Below are positions 6,606 to 13,548 of a stretch of 16,383 bases of DNA, one piece after another (position 1 is the stretch's first letter; every line of letters starts with the position of its first letter). The translations under genes and the position numbers were made by a program. Source of the stretch: an uncultured Bacilli bacterium (GTDB lineage Bacteria; Bacillota_I; Bacilli_A; RF39; UBA660); assembly GCA_947588795.1 (NCBI GenBank), contig CANPZJ010000009.1:1-16383 (forward strand). Reading direction: 5' to 3'. Under the pieces are notes generated by a model that worked only from the letters and a program-made list of their open reading frames with translations, did not search any database and was not told the DNA's origin.

Positions 6606-7439
6606 TTATTTATTTATTTTCGAAGCATCTTGATATTTAAATATTCTTTCGGTAGGATTTATTCTTTTTAATATTGGACCAACATAAGGTTTATTAGGAC
6701 TATCAGAAAAAATTAAACGTAATGCTTCTTTATATTTCTTATCTATATGCATATACTGAATTAAATTTTGAAAATATGCATCATCATGTTGCATTAATAT
6801 TTGTGATTCAATAACACTACCTTCTAAAAATGGTTGAATAGCAAGAATTCCTAATAAAAATTTATCAATGTCTTCATATGAAAAATTTTTATGATAAATA
6901 TCATATAAAAAATCTACACATTGTAAATTAAGATCATAATCATATCCACCTATAGAATAATTATCTGTATCAATAAATATGGGCTCATCATTTTGAGCTA
7001 ACATAATATTTTTAGGTCTAATATCACCTATTGTCACTCCTAATTTATGTAATCTTTCTACTGCATTTGAAACTTTACAAAGACATTCTATCATTTTTGA
7101 TATATTATTACTCTTATAAAGTAATTCGTCCATATTTTTATATTTTCCACTTTCAATTAAAGGCATATAATAGCCTTTAATTTCATTGTTTAATGAAAGC
7201 AAACCAATTGGAAAACAAAAAGATGAATCATTTAATTTAGATAACAACTCTATTTTTTGACATTTACAATTTAATATTTTTCTTAATCTTTTTAAATGAA
7301 ATATTTTAAATGCTAAATTATCTTTTTGAAAAACTTTTCCTTCCGTTCCTTCACCTAAAAAAGTAAAAGTATTATATAAATTTCTTTCTTCTATAGATAA
7401 AATAGGTAAATTAGTTTTTATTATATTTTTATCTTGCAT
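6606..7439 (-). CDS. Protein-kinase-like (Ser/Thr kinase fold) protein
   Basis: 277 residues with the ordered motifs of a protein kinase catalytic domain: glycine loop GEGTEGKVF (29-37); ATP-anchoring Lys45 in AFKIF; a candidate helix-C Glu64; catalytic loop GDIRPKNIML with Asp139 and Asn144 (HRD is replaced by IGD); and the metal-binding Asp157 in IDTDNYSIGG in place of DFG. This GDxxPxN ... IDTD variant is known from bacterial kinases often annotated as stand-alone Ser/Thr kinases, so activity is plausible. The substrate is unknown. No membrane helix or PASTA sensor domain is present, so it is cytosolic and not a PrkC-type wall sensor. The ATG lies 14 bases after a GGAGG, a long gap; no better in-frame start exists because TAA lies between. 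It has its own promoter. Confidence 0.75.
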   Translation of the reverse strand: MQDKNIIKTNLPILSIEERNLYNTFTFLGEGTEGKVFQKDNLAFKIFHLKRLRKILNCKCQKIELLSKLNDSSFCFPIGLLSLNNEIKGYYMPLIESGKYKNMDELLYKSNNISKMIECLCKVSNAVERLHKLGVTIGDIRPKNIMLAQNDEPIFIDTDNYSIGGYDYDLNLQCVDFLYDIYHKNFSYEDIDKFLLGILAIQPFLEGSVIESQILMQHDDAYFQNLIQYMHIDKKYKEALRLIFSDSPNKPYVGPILKRINPTERIFKYQDASKINK

Positions 7440-7472
7440 ATTTAATTATAATGCCTCCATTGATGATTATAT

Positions 7473-7501
7473 AATATAGCACTTTTTATATTAATATACA
7501 A
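7473..7501 (-). promoter_or_regulatory. Probable promoter of the kinase-like gene
   Basis: On the minus strand, TTGTAT (7501-7496), a 17-base spacer, TATATT (7478-7473). It lies between the CDF transporter stop and the kinase-like start; no convincing terminator was seen in this gap, so read-through from the transporter gene is also possible. Confidence 0.5.
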
Positions 7502-7520
7502 TTTATAATTATCAATCTAA

Positions 7521-8393
7521 TTATTTAATTGGCATAATATGAATATTACAATGTTTAACTAATTTAAATTTCTTTTCAATTTTATGATGGATTTTTTGGG
7601 CTATTACATTGGCGTCATTTAAAGTCATATTACCATCAAAAGCAATATCTGCATCAATATATATCTTACTACCAAACATTCTAGTTTTTAAGCTATAAAT
7701 TTTAATATCTTCATGCATACTTAAAATAACATTAATTATTTCATTATTAGTTTCATCATCACAAGATGTATCTAACATTTCTTCAGTGGCTTGCATAAAT
7801 ATTTCAATAGAGGCTTTAACAATTAAAATACATATTAAAATACTACATAAAGGATCAAGAATAGGTAATCCTAAACGAGCGCCTAAAATGCCAATAAATG
7901 AACCAATAGATGATAAGGCATCACTACGATGGTGCCAAGCATCGGCCTCCATTGAAGAAGATGCTATTTTTTTAGCGGTATGCATTGTATAATGAAACAT
8001 TATTTCTTTAACAATTATAGATATAACTGCGGCCCATAAAGCTAAATATCCTGGTGCAGTTAATTTATTTGCAAAAAACACAGCTTTTATTCCCATATAA
8101 CCAATACTTAAACCAGTAACTAATAAAATAAATGATAAAATTATGGCAAAGACTGATTCAATTCGTTCATGACCATAAGGGTGTTCTTTATCAGCTTTTT
8201 TACTAGACATAACAAGGCCAAAAATTACAATTATGGTTGTAATACTATCAGTAAGGGAATGAATTGCATCAGAAATCATTGCTTGGGAATGAGCAATTAA
8301 ACCAGCAATAAACTTAAATATAAATAATAATGTATTGATAATAAGAGTAATTGTTGATACTCTTACACCTATATTTTGAAATATTTTTTTCAT
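7521..8393 (-). CDS. Cation diffusion facilitator (CDF) family metal exporter, probably zinc-type
   Basis: 290 residues from ATG 8393, chosen because GGAG lies 8 bases upstream. The frame runs on to a GTG at 8435, but that lacks a binding site and lies inside the terminator hairpin at 8410-8436. CDF proteins exchange cytosolic divalent metal for protons. Six membrane helices are visible, then a cytosolic C-terminal domain (about 205-290, ending CNIHIMPIK). The metal site reads HxxxD in helix 2 (His45, Asp49 in SDAIHSLTD) and HxxxD in helix 5 (His154, Asp158 in WHHRSD). This HD-HD pattern goes with zinc/cadmium transport, while Mn-type members have DxxxD. The loop HPYGHERIE is the family signature. 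Substrate choice is inference. Confidence 0.9.
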   Translation of the reverse strand: MKKIFQNIGVRVSTITLIINTLLFIFKFIAGLIAHSQAMISDAIHSLTDSITTIIVIFGLVMSSKKADKEHPYGHERIESVFAIILSFILLVTGLSIGYMGIKAVFFANKLTAPGYLALWAAVISIIVKEIMFHYTMHTAKKIASSSMEADAWHHRSDALSSIGSFIGILGARLGLPILDPLCSILICILIVKASIEIFMQATEEMLDTSCDDETNNEIINVILSMHEDIKIYSLKTRMFGSKIYIDADIAFDGNMTLNDANVIAQKIHHKIEKKFKLVKHCNIHIMPIK

Positions 8394-8409
8394 ATTTTGA
8401 CTCCTATAT

Positions 8410-8436
8410 AAAAATGCGAAACAATACTGTCTCACA
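8410..8436 (-). terminator. Intrinsic terminator downstream of rpoE
   Basis: On the minus strand a 9-bp stem (8436-8428 with 8423-8415, including two G-U pairs), loop GUAU, then five U (8414-8410). It lies 51 bases past the rpoE stop and directly before the ribosome binding site of the CDF gene, so it could end the rpoE transcript or act as an attenuator for the transporter. Confidence 0.6.
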
Positions 8437-8487
8437 TTAATTTATTAATATTATATGTTAAATAAAGATTTTTGTTTAAACTTATGA

Positions 8488-8937
8488 CTATTCTTGATTT
8501 TGTTCATCTTCATCAATGACAACTAAATCTTTTAAATCATCTTCATCATCATCGTCATCATCCATACTACTATCATAGAAGATATCATCATCGTCTTCTT
8601 CATCTTCTATATCAGTATCATCTTCTTCATCTTCATTTAATTCTTCGCTAACAGTATCATCTTCTTCATCTTCAACAACTATATCTTGTACATGATTGGT
8701 TGCTAAATCCCAATAACCATTTTTAAGTAAGACAAATTTTTTATTAATAGATAATAATTCAAAGAAATCAGCAATTCTATCTTCCACTGTTTCTTCTGGT
8801 AAATCTAGGGCTTTACATACCTTTTTGAACAAATCTAATAATTTCATTTTTTTACCATTTTGTTCTAAAACTAGATAAGCTATTTCATCATAACTCATTG
8901 TTTCTAATTCTTCTTTTGATATATCTTTTAAATTCAT
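8488..8937 (-). CDS. rpoE: DNA-directed RNA polymerase delta subunit
   Basis: 149 residues from ATG 8937. An in-frame ATG two codons earlier lies only 1 base from AGGAG; the chosen one is 7 bases away. Delta is found in low-GC Gram-positives; it binds core RNA polymerase, promotes recycling and aids promoter selectivity. Seen here: a folded N-terminal HARE-HTH-type domain (residues 1-80, with KKMKLLDLFKKV and FVLLKNGYWDL), then a tail (87-149) made almost wholly of Asp and Glu that mimics nucleic acid. Length and two-part build are typical. It follows the DUF1934-like gene and ends with TAG. Its presence places the organism among Bacilli or their relatives. Confidence 0.93.
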   Translation of the reverse strand: MNLKDISKEELETMSYDEIAYLVLEQNGKKMKLLDLFKKVCKALDLPEETVEDRIADFFELLSINKKFVLLKNGYWDLATNHVQDIVVEDEEDDTVSEELNEDEEDDTDIEDEEDDDDIFYDSSMDDDDDDEDDLKDLVVIDEDEQNQE

Positions 8938-8960
8938 AATCATTCTCCTATTTCTTTCTC

Positions 8961-8989
8961 ATTATATGCAATAATTAATAAATATTACT
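8961..8989 (-). promoter_or_regulatory. Possible promoter of rpoE
   Basis: On the minus strand a perfect -10 TATAAT (8966-8961), 12 bases before the AGGAG binding site of rpoE. The -35 is poor: AGTAAT (8989-8984) at 17 bases. A transcript from here would have a very short leader. rpoE may also be read from the upstream promoter at 9349-9377. Confidence 0.35.
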
Positions 8990-9323
8990 ATAATATTTGT
9001 ATTATTATTTGTTTTTCTTCATCAGCTAAAGAATATTTTAAAATTATTTCGTTATTCTTTTTAGTAATTTCACCTTCTATTGGCATCGAAAAACTTTTAT
9101 TTAATTCTTTTAAATTATAATGACATTCTTTTGATTTAAAATCAATTTGAAAAGTAAATTCATCTGTCTCTCTTATATATTTATTATTAATTAAATCAAT
9201 TTTATTTAAAGCATTGTCATCTTCTTTAAATTCTAATATTTTATTATTAAACTCACACTCGACATTCTCGAAGTTTTTAACTATCTTTTTATTGTTTAAT
9301 AAACACCAGTTTATTAACTTAAT
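8988..9323 (-). CDS. Small DUF1934-like (YwiB-type) protein with probable AUU start
   Basis: 111 residues if started at ATT 9323. The frame is open up to 9380, but those upstream codons overlap the promoter (9349-9377), and the only other in-frame start, GTG 9332, is inside the binding site GAGGTG. ATT 9323 lies 6 bases after GAGGTG, the same gap seen before the starts of prfA, mntP and the PBP gene. The protein is small, polar and beta-rich, with alternating strands (EFTFQIDFKSKECHYNLKEL, EIILKYSLADEEKQIIIQIL). Its length and C-terminal pattern recall DUF1934 calycin-like barrels such as YwiB, but this is weak and based on pattern only. It has no signal peptide. It is cotranscribed with or adjacent to rpoE, 50 bases upstream. 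Confidence 0.6.
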   Translation of the reverse strand: MKLINWCLLNNKKIVKNFENVECEFNNKILEFKEDDNALNKIDLINNKYIRETDEFTFQIDFKSKECHYNLKELNKSFSMPIEGEITKKNNEIILKYSLADEEKQIIIQIL

Positions 9324-9337
9324 GATAATCACCTCTT

Positions 9338-9366
9338 TTGTCTTAAAAAATATAACATAGTATATA
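9338..9366 (+). promoter_or_regulatory. Probable promoter of the PBP gene
   Basis: Plus strand TTGTCT (9338-9343), a 17-base spacer, TATATA (9361-9366), giving a start near 9373 and a leader of about 50 nt. It overlaps the oppositely directed promoter at 9349-9377. Confidence 0.45.
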
Positions 9367-9377
9367 TATAATTTCAA
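9349..9377 (-). promoter_or_regulatory. Probable promoter of the DUF1934-like gene and rpoE
   Basis: Minus strand TTGAAA (9377-9372), a 17-base spacer, TATATT (9354-9349). The transcript would start near 9342, just before the GAGGTG binding site, which supports the short AUU-started reading of the first gene. Confidence 0.6.
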
Positions 9378-9421
9378 CATATTTTTTTAGTTTTTTTACA
9401 TAATAACTTTAGGTGATTAAA

Positions 9422-11383
9422 TTGCGGGCGGTAAAAATACTAGGAAAAGTTATGTTATTTGGCTTTTTAGCCTTTATTGTTTTTTATGTGGGAATTAATA
9501 TCTATGCGATGATTACGCCTAAATTAAATATAACTAACAATGGAACTTATTATTTATATGACAATAAAGATAATCTAGTTTATCAAGGCAGTAGTACATC
9601 TTCATGGGTAAGTTTAGATGAAATTGATGAAAAATTAATTAATGCGGTAATTTCGATTGAAGATAAGAAATTTTATAAGCATCATGGTTTTGATATACCA
9701 AGAATTGCTAAAGCAATGCTTTCTAACATCCAAAATGGTTATATAGTCCAAGGAGCATCAACAATTACCCAACAACTTGTTAAATACTTATATTTAGATT
9801 TTGGGAAAACTTGGAAAAGAAAGATTGAAGAAGCATTTTTAACCACTATTGCAGAGATGCAATATGATAAAGATGAAATTTTAGAGGCCTATCTTAATAC
9901 GATAAACTATGGTAATGGTAATTATGGGGTAAGTAATGCAAGTCACTATTATTTTAATAAAGATGCGAGTGACTTAACTATGGAAGAAGCTATTATTTTA
10001 GCAGGTATTCCAAAAAGCCCCAATAAATTTAATCCAGTATCAAATAAAGAAGAATGTATAAGTAGAGCTAAAATAGTTGCTAAAGCTCTATATAACAATG
10101 AATTTATTGATAAAGATACTTATGATAACTTAGATTTTGAAAATGTAGCTATTTATGGCAAAAGTGATGAAAATAATTTACAAATGCTAATGTATTATCA
10201 AGATGCGGTTTATAAGGAATTAGAAGATTTAGGGATTAGTAAAAGTATTTTAGAAACTGGTGGACTTAAAATATATACTAACTTAGATATGGCTAAGCAA
10301 ACTAGTTTAGAGAAAAATATTTTAAATAATATGCAAGATGTTGGTGATTTACAAGTTGCAAGTGTTATAGTAGACCCTGAAACTGGTATGATTGAAGCTT
10401 TAACTGGTGGCCTTGATTATGGCAAAAGTCAATATAATAGAGCTACTGAATCTAAAAGACAAGTAGGATCTACCATGAAATCATTTTTATATTATTCGGC
10501 TTTAGAAAATAATTTAGTATCATCATCTAAATTTAAAAGTGAATATACGGTCTTTAATATCAGTAATAAACAAAGTTATTCACCAACTAATTATAATGAT
10601 AAATATGCTAATAAAGATATAACAATGGCGGCCGCTATTGCCTTCTCTGATAATGTTTTTGCAGTTAAAACAAATTTATTTTTAGGTACGGATAAATTAG
10701 TAGAAACCGCTAAAAGAGTTGGGATAAAAGAAGAATTACAACCACTACCTTCTCTTGCTTTAGGTACAGGTGAAATAAATATTCTTGATTATGCAACAGG
10801 TTATGCTACTCTTGCAAGCGGAGGATATAAAAAAGATTTATATTTAATTAGAAAAATAGAAGATCCTGAAGGTAATGTTATTTATACCAAAGAAAATAAA
10901 AAAAGTTTAGTATTAAATCCAAATTATGTTTATATATTAAATGAACTTTTATCAAATACAACATCATCTGCTTTTAAAGATTATACATCAGCAACTGCCT
11001 CAACTATTGCTAGTAAATTAAGTCGTAAATATGCAATCAAAACCGGAACAACTGCAACTGATTATTGGACCGTTGGTTATAATAAAGATGATTTAATGCT
11101 AGTATGGCTTGGATACGATAATAATAGAGAATTTACTAAAGGTTTTAGTGCTGTTAATAAAAATATATGGGCAGATACTATGGAAGAGATACAAAGTGGC
11201 ATAGAAGATAATTGGTATGAAACCCCAAATGATGTAGTTGGTATTATTTTAGATTCAGTTACAGGAGAAGTTACCAAAGACCAAAATAGAGCTATTATGT
11301 TTTATTATTTAAAAGGTAGTGAACCAAATATTAGTAAAGCACAAATTGTTACAAAAGAAGAACAAGATAAAGGCAAAGAGTGA
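9422..11383 (+). CDS. Class A penicillin-binding protein (bifunctional transglycosylase/transpeptidase)
   Basis: 653 residues from TTG 9422. The frame begins at GTG 9413, but that lies in the binding site AGGTGAT, so TTG 6 bases after it is preferred. The protein polymerises lipid II into glycan strands and cross-links the peptides outside the membrane. Seen here: one N-terminal membrane helix (about 8-30); a GT51 transglycosylase domain with catalytic Glu80 in SIEDKKFYKHHGFD, then GASTITQQLVK and the EAYLNTINYG motif; and a transpeptidase domain with Ser350-Thr-Met-Lys353 (SxxK), Ser409-Asp-Asn411 (SxN) and Lys540-Thr-Gly542 (KTG). All key residues are present. The C-terminus is short, without PASTA or other added domains. 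It ends in TGA inside a terminator, which shows TGA is a stop here. It is similar to PBP1A types; the exact paralogue is not assigned. Confidence 0.95.
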   Translation: MRAVKILGKVMLFGFLAFIVFYVGINIYAMITPKLNITNNGTYYLYDNKDNLVYQGSSTSSWVSLDEIDEKLINAVISIEDKKFYKHHGFDIPRIAKAMLSNIQNGYIVQGASTITQQLVKYLYLDFGKTWKRKIEEAFLTTIAEMQYDKDEILEAYLNTINYGNGNYGVSNASHYYFNKDASDLTMEEAIILAGIPKSPNKFNPVSNKEECISRAKIVAKALYNNEFIDKDTYDNLDFENVAIYGKSDENNLQMLMYYQDAVYKELEDLGISKSILETGGLKIYTNLDMAKQTSLEKNILNNMQDVGDLQVASVIVDPETGMIEALTGGLDYGKSQYNRATESKRQVGSTMKSFLYYSALENNLVSSSKFKSEYTVFNISNKQSYSPTNYNDKYANKDITMAAAIAFSDNVFAVKTNLFLGTDKLVETAKRVGIKEELQPLPSLALGTGEINILDYATGYATLASGGYKKDLYLIRKIEDPEGNVIYTKENKKSLVLNPNYVYILNELLSNTTSSAFKDYTSATASTIASKLSRKYAIKTGTTATDYWTVGYNKDDLMLVWLGYDNNREFTKGFSAVNKNIWADTMEEIQSGIEDNWYETPNDVVGIILDSVTGEVTKDQNRAIMFYYLKGSEPNISKAQIVTKEEQDKGKE

Positions 11384-11404
11384 AACGGTCACTCTTTTTG
11401 TTTT
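11375..11404 (+). terminator. Intrinsic terminator of the PBP gene
   Basis: A perfect 9-bp stem (11375-11383 with 11389-11397), loop AACGG, then TTTTTGTTTT. The PBP stop codon TGA (11381-11383) closes the left arm. The hairpin is one half of an inverted pair with 12174-12197. Confidence 0.8.
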
Positions 11405-11443
11405 ATACTTCATAAAACGAATAAATTGCCAAAAACTTTTTTA

Positions 11444-11473
11444 TTTACTAATTAGTATTACGAGTGCTATAAT
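11444..11473 (+). promoter_or_regulatory. Possible promoter of the coiled-coil membrane gene
   Basis: A perfect -10 TATAAT (11468-11473), with a weak -35 TTTACT (11444-11449) at 18 bases. It lies between the PBP terminator and the gene start, so the gene has its own transcript. Confidence 0.5.
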
Positions 11474-11495
11474 AAGTTTACTCGGAGGTTTTGAA

Positions 11496-12170
11496 ATGAG
11501 TAATGAAGAATTATTAGAAAATTTAAAAACAAAGTATGAAACAATATTAAATGAGGATGATAATATATCTAAAGAAATAGAAAAATTATCAAAGGAAAGA
11601 GATGAGTTACCATCTACTGATAAAATTAAAAAATTAGAAGAAATAGAATATATTTTAAAAAATGGTAAAACATTTAAAGATAAACTAAAAAGATTTTTTT
11701 CTATTTTAACACAAAATTCACTATCAATTATATTTATATATATTTTTGAAATTGCTGTTTTAATAACTGCTTACGATTTAACTTTTTCTTTAGGCATTGA
11801 TAATATAGTTATTAAATTAATGGTATATGCTTTAGATGCTCTTATGACTGCTGCTACTTTAGTTGTGCCTATACATGCTAGTATCCATATTCACAAGATT
11901 GATAAAAAATATAAATTAGAAGAAATTTCTTTAGAATTAAAAAATACAAAAGAAAGAAAAGAATTTATTAATAAGGAATTAGAATTACAAGAAAAATTAC
12001 ATCAAACTAAGCAAATTAAATTATCAGAATTACAAACTACTATGCAAAATATTATGGAAGTTATGAATATTTCATTTCAAGAAGATAGTTATGATTCAAC
12101 TGAAAAAGAAAAAGAAAAGAAATTAGTATTAAAAAGGAATAATGGAAAATTAACTTCAATAAAATATTAA
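11496..12170 (+). CDS. Coiled-coil protein with two membrane helices, function unknown
   Basis: 224 residues from ATG 11496, set by the strong binding site GGAGG 7 bases upstream. The frame is open further up, but that part crosses the terminator. Build: N-terminal charged helix, probably coiled coil (1-60, rich in Glu and Lys with KIKKLEEIEYIL); two hydrophobic helices (about 74-94 and 103-127) forming a hairpin in the membrane; then a long charged coiled coil (135-192, KYKLEEISLELKNTKERKEF) and a basic tail (200-224). Both ends should face the cytosol. No known family is recognised. It sits alone on the plus strand between the PBP gene and noc, bounded by inverted terminator copies, which suggests an accessory gene. 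Base composition does not differ visibly from its neighbours. Confidence 0.8.
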   Translation: MSNEELLENLKTKYETILNEDDNISKEIEKLSKERDELPSTDKIKKLEEIEYILKNGKTFKDKLKRFFSILTQNSLSIIFIYIFEIAVLITAYDLTFSLGIDNIVIKLMVYALDALMTAATLVVPIHASIHIHKIDKKYKLEEISLELKNTKERKEFINKELELQEKLHQTKQIKLSELQTTMQNIMEVMNISFQEDSYDSTEKEKEKKLVLKRNNGKLTSIKY

Positions 12171-12173
12171 TTT

Positions 12174-12198
12174 AAAAGAGTGACCGCTTCACTCTTTT
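12174..12198. terminator. Bidirectional terminator between the coiled-coil gene and noc
   Basis: A perfect 10-bp stem (12174-12183 with 12189-12198), loop CCGCT on the plus strand. It has T-rich sequence on both sides and lies between two convergent genes. The noc stop codon TAA (12199-12197) overlaps the stem. Confidence 0.75.
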
Positions 12199-13483
12199 AT
12201 TGTTTATCAATAGTAATAACATATCGCATTTCTTTTAAATCGTTTTCTTTTGAAATACTTATATGATAATTATTTTCTCTTAAATCATCTTCTAATTTAT
12301 CTATTAATTCATTTGCTTTAGTTAAATCAATTTCTTTTGTTTCTTCAGTTTGAGTAACTTCTTGAGTTACTTCATCAACTGGTCCTAAGAAATCTAGCAT
12401 TTCTATTTCTTCTTCAGGCTCTTGTTGTTCTATAGTATTATTTTCTTCATTATTATCTTCTATTGAAGTTACATCAACCACTGGAGCATTTAAATCTATA
12501 TTTGGTTGTCCTTCTAAATTAGGTTTTTCTTCTGATTCTTCAATTGTAAATGGATTAACAATAGCAGAATAACTATCTTCTTCACTAACATTCATATTAG
12601 CTGACTCATCTTCTAAGAAATTAAAGAATTTATTTGGAACTTTATTATCTTGTTTTTTATCAACAAAATCGTTATTTATTGTATCTTTTATATCAGTTGC
12701 ATTTTCTTTAATTGCACTTAAATCTATATTGTCTTTAACTAATGGTATTTCATCTTCATTTTTATTGTTATTATTCATTGCACTAAAGATATCTGTAGCT
12801 TTTTCTTTAATATCATTAATATTAGGTGTATCATTAACTAAAGGTATTTCATCAGATGTATCTGAGCCATTTAAAGTTTCTTTTATTTTTTTATCTAAAT
12901 CTTTTACAGTTAATCTTTCATCTATAATTTTCTTTAACCATATTTCTTGATCTTCTGAACTATTTAATTTTAATAAACTTCTGGCGTGTCTTTCAGATAT
13001 TTTGCCATCCATTAAAGCATCTTGAACAACATCAGACAATGATAACAATCTTAATTTATTAGAAATAGCTGATTGACTTAAGCCCATTTTTTTAGCTAAC
13101 TCATCTTGGGTTAAATATCCTTTATCTAAAAGGGCTTTATATGATTTTGCTTCTTCAATAGCTGATAAATCTCTTCTCTGAACATTCTCAACAATTGCTA
13201 CTTCAGCACTTTTATCATCATCCATTTTTTTAATAATAGCAGGTACACTCATTAAACCAGCCATTTTAGCGGCTTTAAATCTACGCTCACCCGCAATTAT
13301 TTCATATTTATCTTCAAGACGTCTTAAAATAAGGGGTTGAATAATCCCATGTTCTTTTATTGAAGCAGATAATTCATTTAGTGCTGACTCATCAAAATTT
13401 AATCGTGGTTGAAAACGATTAGGTATTATTTCTTCAATAGGTACATTTATAACTTGTAAATTTTCTTGTGGATTTTGATTCAC
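12197..13483 (-). CDS. noc: Noc-type ParB-family nucleoid occlusion protein with long acidic insert
   Basis: 428 residues against about 280 for usual Noc. Noc binds CTP and dispersed DNA sites and blocks division over the chromosome. Seen here: N-terminal CTP-binding domain with IIPNRFQPR, GERR (65-68) and ENVQRRDL (99-106); helix-turn-helix (about 124-147); ISERHARSLLKL (162-173); LTVKDLDKKI; and a C-terminal dimerisation-like segment (387-428). Noc rather than Spo0J/ParB is indicated by the gene order mnmE-mnmG-rsmG-noc, by ERHARSL where ParB has GHARAL, by QS..SNKLRLL, and by the absence of an adjacent parA/soj. Between residues 205 and 386 lies an acidic, probably disordered insert with a duplicated unit (211-239, 244-272) and a short KFFNFL motif (285-290). 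The usual N-terminal amphipathic membrane helix of Noc is not seen. The start is GTG with GGGG 9 bases upstream. Confidence 0.88.
   Translation of the reverse strand: MNQNPQENLQVINVPIEEIIPNRFQPRLNFDESALNELSASIKEHGIIQPLILRRLEDKYEIIAGERRFKAAKMAGLMSVPAIIKKMDDDKSAEVAIVENVQRRDLSAIEEAKSYKALLDKGYLTQDELAKKMGLSQSAISNKLRLLSLSDVVQDALMDGKISERHARSLLKLNSSEDQEIWLKKIIDERLTVKDLDKKIKETLNGSDTSDEIPLVNDTPNINDIKEKATDIFSAMNNNNKNEDEIPLVKDNIDLSAIKENATDIKDTINNDFVDKKQDNKVPNKFFNFLEDESANMNVSEEDSYSAIVNPFTIEESEEKPNLEGQPNIDLNAPVVDVTSIEDNNEENNTIEQQEPEEEIEMLDFLGPVDEVTQEVTQTEETKEIDLTKANELIDKLEDDLRENNYHISISKENDLKEMRYVITIDKQ
12668..12853 (-). repeat. Internal duplication inside the noc insert (two units, 33-codon period)
   Basis: Residues 211-239 and 244-272 of the Noc protein align without gaps. 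Shared residues include DEIPLV, D, IKE, ATDI and NN. The repeat is visible in the protein and partly at DNA level (GGTATTTCATC on the plus strand in both). Confidence 0.75.
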
Positions 13484-13519
13484 ACAAATCTACCCCTTTA
13501 CCTCTATACTCTATACTTA

Positions 13520-13548
13520 ATTCTAACTTATTTATTAGATTTTTGCAA
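13520..13548 (-). promoter_or_regulatory. Possible internal promoter for noc
   Basis: Minus strand TTGCAA (13548-13543, within the end of rsmG), a 17-base spacer, TAGAAT (13525-13520). It would allow noc expression apart from the mnmE-mnmG-rsmG transcript. Confidence 0.4.

Larger units (their letters stand above)
11375..12197. repeat. Pair of 24-nt inverted repeats (each a terminator hairpin) enclosing one gene
   Basis: Plus-strand 11375-11398 and minus-strand 12197-12174 match at 23 of 24 positions; the single difference is in the loop (AACGG against AGCGG). Both have the arms AAAGAGTGA and TCACTCTTT. The arms are self-complementary, but the loops show that the copies are in opposite orientation. 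The segment between them holds only the coiled-coil membrane gene and its promoter. It could be a cassette inserted at, or bounded by, a shared terminator, or two terminators copied from each other. Confidence 0.7.

Noticed and set aside
7786..7992. Plus-strand frame inside the CDF gene
   Set aside because: Antisense shadow.
11077..11277. Minus-strand frame inside the PBP gene
   Set aside because: Antisense shadow.
12350..12375. Inverted repeat AGTAACT ... AGTTACT in noc
   Set aside because: Explained by the coding of the repeated residues VTQEVTQ in the low-complexity insert.
12729..12950. Plus-strand frame inside noc
   Set aside because: Antisense shadow, lies over the repeat insert.
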